The notes beneath the pieces were generated by a model that was not told where the DNA came from, searched no databases, and worked only from the letters and a program-made list of their open reading frames with translations. A DNA stretch of 19,066 nucleotides, from positions 1-19,066 of the forward strand of contig NZ_CASDOY010000040.1 in assembly GCF_949282365.1 (NCBI RefSeq). The letters are read 5' to 3'. Origin of the DNA: an uncultured Desulfovibrio sp. Its GTDB lineage: Bacteria > Desulfobacterota > Desulfovibrionia > Desulfovibrionales > Desulfovibrionaceae. Made by a program: the position numbers and the translations under genes. Below, one piece after another: positions 13,410 to 19,066 of the stretch (position 1 is the first letter of the stretch; every line of letters starts with the position of its first letter).

Positions 13410-14174
13410 CTACTTTTTGTTCAAACCTTCGCTCTTGCCGAAGATGACCAGCTCCAGCCAGTCCAGGGCGAAGTCCAGGGTGGCCTCGTCGGATCCCATG
13501 ACGGCCTTCTGGCGTTCTTCGCTCACCTCCACGCGCCGGAAGATGCCCATCTTCTCGATGAGCTCGCGGAACTTGTCCAGCTGGTAGAGGCAGAGGATGA
13601 CCATGGTGGCCATGCGCGGTTCCAGGGGCTTTTCCGTGGCCTTGACCATGGCCATCAGGCGCATGTAGCGGTCATTGGCGGCATTGTATTCGTCCAGCTC
13701 CTGGCTGGCCAGCCAGGTCTGGGCCGTCCATTCCTGGCCTTCGTCGAAGCCGTGGCAGTGGGGCTCGCGCACCACGAAGAAGCGCTCGTCCACGCCTTCG
13801 CGTCCCATCTTGGTGCCGCGGCCCAGAGGGTAGAAGCGGCAGGCACCGGGGCGATTCTCGTACACGGAGCAGCCGCCGGGCGTCACGAAGGGGCAGGGCT
13901 CGCCGGGGCCTTCCAGCATGCGCAGCAGGGGCAGGGGGAAGCCCGTGTCGGGGAAGGTGCGCATGCGGGTGAAGTCGTTGAGGAAGGCCTCGCTGGGCAT
14001 GTCGTTCATGTGGCGGCGCAGGCGCAGCACGTCATAGGGGGTCAGGGGCAGGGTCAGTTCCGCACAGCAGCGGTTGAAGCAGGGAACTTCGGGATGGCAG
14101 GCAAAGCAGAAGGTCTGGCCCGGTTCCAGCTCGGGCAGGTTTTCCATGAATTCGCGGCTGGCGTCTTTTTCCAT
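13410..14174 (-). CDS. YkgJ-family cysteine-cluster protein (putative zinc/iron-chelating)
   Basis: A 254-residue protein with the cysteine pattern of the YkgJ/UPF0153 family (CxxCxxCC domain). The first cluster is Cys23, Cys26, Cys32, Cys36 and Cys37 (CFACHPEVPCFNRCC). It is followed by CPFV (Cys94), GGCSVYENRPGACRFYPL (Cys102, Cys112) and PHCHGF (Cys140). The domain is predicted to bind Zn or an Fe-S centre; no biochemical role is established. The C-terminal ~90 residues are helical and charged and lie outside the core domain. The start at 14174 has only a weak ribosome site (AAGAGAA), but no better start is near. It is monocistronic, ending in a strong terminator. A weak promoter-like pair lies at 14251-14278. 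Confidence 0.88.
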   Translation of the reverse strand: MEKDASREFMENLPELEPGQTFCFACHPEVPCFNRCCAELTLPLTPYDVLRLRRHMNDMPSEAFLNDFTRMRTFPDTGFPLPLLRMLEGPGEPCPFVTPGGCSVYENRPGACRFYPLGRGTKMGREGVDERFFVVREPHCHGFDEGQEWTAQTWLASQELDEYNAANDRYMRLMAMVKATEKPLEPRMATMVILCLYQLDKFRELIEKMGIFRRVEVSEERQKAVMGSDEATLDFALDWLELVIFGKSEGLNKK

Positions 14175-14629
14175 GATGCGTTCTCTTGTTGGTTGGGTTG
14201 GGTACGACGGGATGCGCCCGCCGGGGTCCCGGGGCGCTGTCCTGCTTGCTTGTATCCTCTTCCGGGATGCGCTGCAAACCTTTTCGTCCCGGAGCCGGGC
14301 AGGGCGTGGCGCGGGAGCGCCGGGCGGCGGGGCGGAACGGATGGTCCGGGCAAGCGATCCGGGCGTATGGTCCGGGCGAACGGGCCGGACGGCAGGGCTG
14401 CCTCCGTCAGGCGCTCCGGCGTAGCGGCAGGGGCCTCTCCATCCCTGCCGGCTCCGTGGCGAAAGGCTCCGGCCGTCCGCGTGCCGGGGGCAGGGAGGCC
14501 CGGCGGGAACGGGCGGGCGGCGGACCGGCGGCTCGGGACGATGGCCCGGAGACAGGGAACGGAACGGCCCGGATGGTGCGGGACGGGGCCCGGGGCGGGG
14601 GTGAGGGGACGGCAGCCCGGAACGGCGGC
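14175..14629. other. Spacer between the small secreted protein and the YkgJ gene
   Basis: No gene is recognisable in these ~455 nt. A weak promoter for the YkgJ gene may be TTTGCA (14278-14273), 16 nt, GATACA (14256-14251) on the minus strand. The rest is GC-rich and holds short repeats such as atggtccgggc (twice, at about 14340 and 14366). No U-tract terminator for the preceding gene is visible. Confidence 0.45.
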
Positions 14630-15034
14630 TCAGGGACGGCCCGGCCGCCAGATGCCGTCGCGCTGGATGCGCGGCCGGGGCAGACGGTGCTGCTGGCCCT
14701 GGCGCAGCCTGTCATAACGGCGCTGGTCCTCGTATTGCCGGCGGGCGCGTTCTTTTTTCTGCCACTGGCTGTCGTCGGGCCGCGCCGGGGGCGCGACCCC
14801 CTGACGCTGTTCCCGCCGCAGCTGTTGCCGCTGCTCCCGTATCCCGTCCGCTGCGGCCAGCAGGTCGCCGCCGGTCCTGGCCACATGCTGCCGGGCCGCG
14901 GCAGGGGCCTGCGCCGTTTCCCGGACGGTGGCGGCCGCGCAGGCGGACGGTTCCGCCACGGCGGGGGCCTGTACGGGGAACAGGACGGCCAGCAGGAGGA
15001 GGGCCGTTCCCGGATGGATGTGCTTGCTGTCCAT
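14630..15034 (-). CDS. Small secreted basic Gln/Arg-rich protein
   Basis: A 134-residue protein I do not recognise. The ATG at 15034 is chosen because GGGAGG lies 8 nt upstream and it opens a clear signal peptide: a short charged N-terminus (MDSKHIH), a Leu/Ala-rich core (TALLLLAVLFPVQ) and a likely AVA cleavage site before EPS. The mature part is helical and charged (EQRQQLRREQRQ, about 67-78; WQKKERARRQYEDQRRYDRLRQ, 91-112), perhaps a short coiled coil. It ends in a Pro/Arg-rich tail (LPRPRIQRDGIWRPGRP). It has one Cys (Cys32), just after the predicted cleavage site. It follows the hisG terminator, so it should have its own promoter. Confidence that it is real rests on the signal peptide, ribosome site and sensible composition. 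Confidence 0.65.
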   Translation of the reverse strand: MDSKHIHPGTALLLLAVLFPVQAPAVAEPSACAAATVRETAQAPAAARQHVARTGGDLLAAADGIREQRQQLRREQRQGVAPPARPDDSQWQKKERARRQYEDQRRYDRLRQGQQHRLPRPRIQRDGIWRPGRP

Positions 15035-15271
15035 GACCAATGCCTCCCGGATGCGTTGCTGCCCGGCGGGGCTCCCGCTGCTGCCGCAGGACCGGCCATG
15101 CGCATGCGGCAGCGCTGGCGTCCCCGCATGGAGCGCAACACGGAGGACGGCCCGCCGGGCGCGCATGCGGGAGCGTCCCCCGGGCCGCCGGGGCGTGTCC
15201 CTGCCGGATGCCTGTGCGGGATCATCGTGCCGGGCCCGGCGGGAGCGCGGCGGGTGCCGCGTCTGCCGGAC
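15035..15271. other. Spacer between the hisG terminator and the small secreted gene
   Basis: Very GC-rich sequence with no recognisable gene. It must hold the promoter of the small secreted protein, but no clear -35/-10 pair stands out. Confidence 0.4.
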
Positions 15272-15312
15272 GAAAAAGGCGGCGACCTTCCCCTGCGGGA
15301 AATGCCGCCGCC
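15272..15312 (-). terminator. Intrinsic terminator of hisI-hisG
   Basis: On the minus strand, GGCGGCG and CGCCGCC pair (15306-15312 with 15278-15284), with an inner TTCCC/GGGAA stem, followed directly by TTTTTC. It begins 21 nt past the hisG stop. Confidence 0.85.
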
Positions 15313-15333
15313 CTGTACCTGTCCTGTGCCGCC

Positions 15334-16227
15334 CTAGATGACCTTGTTCAGGGCGTATTCGATGATGCCTTCGGCCCCGGCTTCGCGCAGGCGGGGGATG
15401 AGGTCGCGCACCACGTCGATGTTGACCACGGTCTCCACCGAGAGCCAGGCCTCGTCGCGCAGGGGCGAGACCGTGGGCGAGTTCAGGGAGGGCAGCATCT
15501 CGAGGATGGCGTCCAGATTGGCGGCCGGGGCGTTCATCTTGAGGGCCACCAGGCTCTCGGCGCGCAGGGCGCCCTGCAGGAGCAGGGTCAGCTGTTCGAT
15601 CTTGGCGCGTTTGCGCGGATCGGCCCAGGCTTCCTTGTTGGCCACGATGACCGGGTAGGAGCACATCACTTCGTCGATGATGCGCAGGCCGTGGGCGCGG
15701 ATGGTGGTGCCGGTCTCGGTCACTTCCACGATGCCGTCGGCCAGGCCTTCCACCACCTTGGCTTCCGTGGCGCCCCAGGAATAGAAGACATCCACGTCCA
15801 CGCCCACGCGCTTGAAGTAGCTGCGGGTCAGGCCCTTCAGTTCGGTGGCGATGCGCTTGCCGGCCAGGTCCTGCGGCTTCTGGTAGGGGGAATCGCCGGC
15901 CACGGCCAGCACCCAGCGGCAGGGACGGTTGGAGGTCTTGGAGTAGACCAGATCCGCCACATGCACCACCTTGTCCTCATGACCGCCTTCGGTGAGCCAG
16001 TCCAGGCCCGTGATGCCCACATCCAGGATGCCCGCGACGATGTAGCCGCCGATCTCCTGCACGCGGCACAGGGAGGCCGTGATCTCGGGGTCATTGATAT
16101 CCGGGAAATAGTTGCGCGTATGCTTGCGGATCTTCCAGCCGGCGCGCTCGAAAAGATTGATGGTGGCTTCTTCCAGCGAGCCCTTGGGCACGCCCAGTTT
16201 GAGGATGGCCTGCGATTCTTCGCTCAT
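15334..16227 (-). CDS. hisG: ATP phosphoribosyltransferase, long form
   Basis: HisG condenses ATP with PRPP to phosphoribosyl-ATP, the first and feedback-controlled step of histidine synthesis. At 297 residues it is the long, hexameric form, which does not need HisZ. The N-terminal catalytic part starts LKLGVPKGSLEEATINLFERAG (9-30). The signature segment is SWGATEAKVVEGLADGIVEVTETGTTIRAHGL (150-181), the PRPP-binding region being ETGTT. Residues ~222-297 form the ACT-like regulatory domain that binds histidine (NIDVVRDLIPRLREAGAEGIIEY, 269-291). The start at 16227 has GGAG 8 nt upstream. It follows hisI by 153 nt with no classical terminator between, and is closed by a strong terminator. The other his genes are not in the window. 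Confidence 0.97.
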   Translation of the reverse strand: MSEESQAILKLGVPKGSLEEATINLFERAGWKIRKHTRNYFPDINDPEITASLCRVQEIGGYIVAGILDVGITGLDWLTEGGHEDKVVHVADLVYSKTSNRPCRWVLAVAGDSPYQKPQDLAGKRIATELKGLTRSYFKRVGVDVDVFYSWGATEAKVVEGLADGIVEVTETGTTIRAHGLRIIDEVMCSYPVIVANKEAWADPRKRAKIEQLTLLLQGALRAESLVALKMNAPAANLDAILEMLPSLNSPTVSPLRDEAWLSVETVVNIDVVRDLIPRLREAGAEGIIEYALNKVI

Positions 16228-16263
16228 CGTGTCTACTCCGGCAGGCGAAGGCCTGCTGCTGTG

Positions 16264-16357
16264 CGCTCCCCTGCGGGAGCCGTTGTGCGCCCGCCGTCCG
16301 CGGCGGGCCGGCCATGCTCCGGCATGGCCCTGTTCCAGTGACGGGCCGCACGGCCCG
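16264..16357 (-). repeat. Four consecutive hairpins between hisI and hisG
   Basis: Four near-contiguous perfect inverted repeats: GCTCCC/GGGAGC (16264-16280), CCCGCCG/CGGCGGG (16290-16307), GGCCATG/CATGGCC (16310-16329) and CGGGCCG/CGGCCCG (16342-16357). The last abuts an A6 run on the plus strand (T6 upstream on the transcribed strand), the wrong polarity for an intrinsic terminator of hisI. They fill most of the 153-nt gap. Confidence 0.75.
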
Positions 16358-16380
16358 AAAAAAGCGTGTCCGGGTCCCGG

Positions 16381-16773
16381 CTATTTGCCGCCGTAGACCT
16401 TTTGGGGATCGAAGACCATGGGCGAGCATTCGCGCACCACGCCGTTGACCCATTCCCGGTAGAAGCAGGAACGCCGTCCCGTATGGCAGGCCGCGCCGCC
16501 CACCTGCTCGATCTTGAGCAGCACGGTGTCGCTGTCGCAGTCCAGACGGATGGCGAGCACCTTCTGCACATGGCCGGACGTGCCGCCCTTGTGCCAGAGT
16601 TCCTTGCGGCTGCGGCTCCAGTAATGGGCCTCGCCGGTTTCCAGGGTACGTTTCCAGGCTTCCTCATTCATATAGGCCAGCATGAGCACTTCGCCCGTGG
16701 CCGCGTCCTGCGCGATGGCGGGGATCAGTCCCTTGGAGAAATCAGGACCAAAATCCGGCTGTAGTTGCGCCAT
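16381..16773 (-). CDS. hisI: Phosphoribosyl-AMP cyclohydrolase
   Basis: HisI opens the purine ring of phosphoribosyl-AMP, the third step of histidine synthesis, in the cytoplasm. The 130-residue protein is a stand-alone cyclohydrolase without the HisE pyrophosphohydrolase domain. Motifs are LMLAYMNEEAW (30-40), YWSRSRKELWHKGGTSGH (51-68), the metal-site DCDSDT (78-83, with Cys79) and GGAACHTGRRSCFYR (92-106, Cys96 and Cys103 as zinc ligands). The start at 16773 has GGAGGG 4 nt upstream. It leads hisG on the same strand. No clear sigma-70 promoter can be picked out in the GC-rich DNA upstream. Confidence 0.97.
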   Translation of the reverse strand: MAQLQPDFGPDFSKGLIPAIAQDAATGEVLMLAYMNEEAWKRTLETGEAHYWSRSRKELWHKGGTSGHVQKVLAIRLDCDSDTVLLKIEQVGGAACHTGRRSCFYREWVNGVVRECSPMVFDPQKVYGGK

Positions 16774-17438
16774 GGCTCCCTCCGAGATCAGAAAAACATG
16801 ACCCGGCGTCCCTGCCCGCCTTGCGGGCCGCGCCGGTGAGGCCTTTCAGGCTAGCCGCATTCGCGCCGGGACGCAAGCGGCGCTGGCGTCCGCCGCCATT
16901 TTTTCCAGTCTGGCGGCCCGCGGTGACGCTCCGGCGACAGCCCGGTGACAGGAGCCCGTCGCCGTGGCTCCGGCACTGTCCGTGCGGCGCTTCGCGGGCC
17001 CTTGCCCGTCCGCCGCCTGCTTCCCCGGTGCCCGTCCCGTCCTCTGCCGGCCCGCTGTTCGGCCAGCCGCCGTGCGCCCCGCCGCCGCTGCCGCAGGCCG
17101 GGACCTCCCCTGCCGTACCGCCGGGCAGGGGCAGGCGTGGCCTTTGGGGCCCGTCGCCGCGTCCCGCATCCTGCCGCCGCGTCCGGCACGGCCAGCCTGG
17201 AGCCGTACCCGTGGCGGCCCGGGGGATCGCGGCCCCGGCGCGCCACCGTTTGGGATGGAGGGCTCTCCAGCCGCCCCGTCAGGCCGTCGCGGCCCCCGGC
17301 GCGCCCGCCTTTGCGGCCTGTCTTGCGCATGAGCGCCGCTTGTGGCAGGTTATTGCGTTTCCGACGATACAAAAAAGAACTTCATTCCGCGTCGCGGGCC
17401 CCCGATCCGGCCTTGCGGCGCCAGAGAGCGAGCCAAGC
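16774..17438. other. Long divergent spacer between hisI and the RNA helicase gene
   Basis: About 665 nt without a recognisable gene; open frames here are Arg/Pro/Ala-rich and look GC-driven. It must carry promoters for both divergent genes. A dyad CCCGC-ctt-GCGGG (about 16817-16829) lies near hisI. An A-rich patch (gatacaaaaaagaac, about 17365-17380) lies 60 nt before the helicase ATG and is probably its promoter or leader. Confidence 0.45.
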
Positions 17439-19066
17439 ATGTCCGATACCATCATTCCTTCCTGCCCCGCCCCCGCCGGAGAAGCGGCCGCGCAGGAACA
17501 GGCCGCGAAGACGGCCGATCTTTCCACTCCCGGCGCTTCCCTTGAACATTTTTCCGTGGCCGAACCCGAGAACGCCCTGCCGCGCGCCACGCTGGAGACC
17601 CTGCCCGAAGCCATCGTCGCGGCCTGCGGCCGCGCGGGCTGGACCTCGCTGATGCCCGTGCAGTCCCTGGCCATGCCCTATCTGCTGGAAGGCCGGGACA
17701 TCATGGTGCAGTCCCGTACCGGCAGCGGCAAGACCGGCTGCTATCTGCTGCCCCTGCTGCCGCGTCTGGACTCCGGGCTGCGCGCGGTCCAGGCCCTGAT
17801 CCTGGTGCCCACCCGCGAGCTGGCCGTGCAGGTGGAGCACGAGGCCCGCGTGCTCTTCGAGGGCACGGGCATCCGCCCCGTGGCCGTGTACGGCGGCGTG
17901 GGCTACAAAAAGCAGATGGACGCCCTGCGCGACGGGGCCCAGCTGGTGGTGGGCACGCCCGGCCGCGTGCTGGACCATCTGCTGCGGCGCACCCTCTCGC
18001 TGGAGGATCTGGAGGCGCTGGTCTTCGACGAGGCCGACCGCATGCTCTCCATCGGCTTCTATCCCGACATGAAGGAAGTGCAGCGCTACCTGCCGCGCCG
18101 CCGCATCCATACCGGCATGTTCTCGGCCACCTATCCGCCTCATGTGCTCAAGCTGGCCGGGGAGTTCCTGACCGAGCCTTCCATGCTCTCCCTGTCGCAG
18201 AAGGAAGTGCATGTGGCCGAGGTGCAGCACCTGTTCTGCCAGAGCCGCCCCATGGACAAGGACCGCGTGCTGGTGCGCCTGCTGGAGACCGAGAACCCGG
18301 CCTCGGCCATCATCTTTTGCAACACCAAGGCCAACGTCCATTACATCACCGGCGTGCTCCAGGGCTTCGGCTACAATGCCGACGAGCTTTCCGCCGATCT
18401 TTCCCAGGCCCGCCGCGAGGCCGTGCTGGACAAGATCCGCCAGGGCAGCCTGCAATATCTGGTGGCCACGGACGTGGCCGCGCGCGGCATCGACATCCCG
18501 GCCCTGTCCCACGTCTTCCTCTACGAGCCGCCGGAAGACCACGAGAGCTACATCCACCGCGCCGGGCGCACGGGCCGTGCCGGTGCCGCCGGGACGGTCA
18601 TCTCGCTGGTGGACATCATGCAGCGCATGGAGCTGGAGCGCATCGCCCGCCATTACAAGATCGCCCTGCGCGAGATCCCCGCGCCCACGGACGGGGACGT
18701 GGCCGTGGTGGCCGGGGCGCGCGTGACCACCCTGCTGGAGAGCCGCTTCCGCAAGCTGACCGGTCTGGAGAAACTGCGCGTGGCCCGCTATGCGCCGCTG
18801 GTGCGCGAGCTGGCCGGCCAGGCCGAGGATGACGAGGACGGCCTCCTGCTGGCCATGCTGGTGGATGCCGCCTATCAGGCGAGCCTGGGCCATGTGCAGC
18901 CCCTGCCCGAAGGCCGCCGCGCCGACGAAGGCCGCCGCGGCGAGGGCGAGGGCCGCGGCCGCAAGCGTTCTTCCCGCCGCCGTCGCGATCGCGGGGACAG
19001 TGCCGCCGATGCGGCCCCCGGGGACAGCGCGCCGGAAAAGGCCGCGCCCGCGCAGGATGCCGCCAC
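17439..19066 (+). CDS. DEAD-box ATP-dependent RNA helicase, C-terminus cut by window edge
   Basis: DEAD-box helicases use ATP to unwind short RNA duplexes in ribosome assembly, mRNA decay or cold response. The 542 visible residues show the whole core: Q motif Gln75 (MPVQ), motif I SRTGSGKT (92-99), PTREL (124-128), TPGR (173-176), DEAD (197-200), SAT (229-231), ATDVAARGID (343-352) and HRAGRTGR (373-380). A ~45-residue Ala/Glu-rich leader precedes the core. After the core (from ~420) comes a helical segment, then a basic Arg/Gly-rich tail (EGRRADEGRRGEGEGRGRKR, 491-510), typical of RNA-binding extensions as in RhlE/CsdA-like proteins. The frame is still open at the right edge. The start at 17439 is the first sensible Met; its ribosome site is weak (GAGAGCGAG). 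The exact subfamily cannot be settled. Confidence 0.95.
   Translation, partial: MSDTIIPSCPAPAGEAAAQEQAAKTADLSTPGASLEHFSVAEPENALPRATLETLPEAIVAACGRAGWTSLMPVQSLAMPYLLEGRDIMVQSRTGSGKTGCYLLPLLPRLDSGLRAVQALILVPTRELAVQVEHEARVLFEGTGIRPVAVYGGVGYKKQMDALRDGAQLVVGTPGRVLDHLLRRTLSLEDLEALVFDEADRMLSIGFYPDMKEVQRYLPRRRIHTGMFSATYPPHVLKLAGEFLTEPSMLSLSQKEVHVAEVQHLFCQSRPMDKDRVLVRLLETENPASAIIFCNTKANVHYITGVLQGFGYNADELSADLSQARREAVLDKIRQGSLQYLVATDVAARGIDIPALSHVFLYEPPEDHESYIHRAGRTGRAGAAGTVISLVDIMQRMELERIARHYKIALREIPAPTDGDVAVVAGARVTTLLESRFRKLTGLEKLRVARYAPLVRELAGQAEDDEDGLLLAMLVDAAYQASLGHVQPLPEGRRADEGRRGEGEGRGRKRSSRRRRDRGDSAADAAPGDSAPEKAAPAQDAA

Noticed and set aside
16342..16363. Hairpin plus A6 as a terminator of hisI
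   Set aside because: The hisI transcript would meet U6 before the stem, not after it; the polarity suits neither hisI nor any plus-strand gene.
17343..17357. Sigma-54-like TGGCAGG...TGC upstream of the helicase
   Set aside because: The distance between the GG and GC elements is one base too short, which is not tolerated by sigma-54.
17382..18893. 503-codon minus-strand frame opposite the helicase
   Set aside because: The plus strand has every DEAD-box motif in order; the antisense product is His/Gln/Gly-rich filler.

Overview
The window reads as high-GC, gene-dense bacterial DNA from a gut-type Desulfovibrio (Desulfovibrionaceae). This rests on gene content and protein style: a long-form HisG with separate HisI, a TauE/SafE exporter with a membrane partner gene behind a sigma-54 promoter, a eukaryote-like fructose-2,6-bisphosphate enzyme, and TamB. 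No rRNA or tRNA gene is present, so the assignment is an inference. The first ~1.2 kb does not fit. It carries the end of a GNAT acetyltransferase gene followed by tsaD in a style typical of Clostridia (Oscillospiraceae-like), with less extreme GC. It meets the rest of the window inside two genes at once, near 1205-1235, which most likely marks a chimeric assembly join.

Layout. 1-1223 (minus): GNAT fragment, then tsaD running off the left edge. 1205-3568 (plus): C-terminal part of tamB, 5' end missing. 4011-4739 (plus): YjaB-like GNAT acetyltransferase with a low-complexity insertion of about 90 residues. 5135-6352 (minus) and 6537-6968 (plus): a divergent MFS transporter/MarR regulator pair with a promoter and an overlapping inverted-repeat operator between them. 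6969-7406: a spacer rich in direct repeats, including a perfect 43-bp pair that can form hairpins. 9357-7407 (minus): a two-gene unit of a secreted protein with two HdeA-like repeats followed by a PFKFB-type kinase/phosphatase. 10838-9639 (minus): tyrS with a good sigma-70 promoter and a terminator hairpin.

13232-11239 (minus): TauE/SafE exporter plus a two-TM partner protein, 2 nt apart, read from a textbook -24/-12 sigma-54 site and closed by an intrinsic terminator. 14174-13410 (minus): YkgJ-type cysteine-cluster protein with its own strong terminator. 15034-14630 (minus): a small secreted basic, Gln/Arg-rich protein. 16773-15334 (minus): hisI-hisG, with four hairpins stacked in the intercistronic gap. 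17439-19066 (plus): DEAD-box RNA helicase running off the right edge.

Most of the window is housekeeping: tRNA charging and modification, histidine biosynthesis, envelope assembly and RNA remodelling. There are three small regulated or accessory modules: MarR-MFS, the TauE/SafE pair, and the HdeA-like/PFKFB pair. No phage, IS element, CRISPR array or defence locus is visible. Spacers are long and GC-rich, and hold several short direct and inverted repeats.
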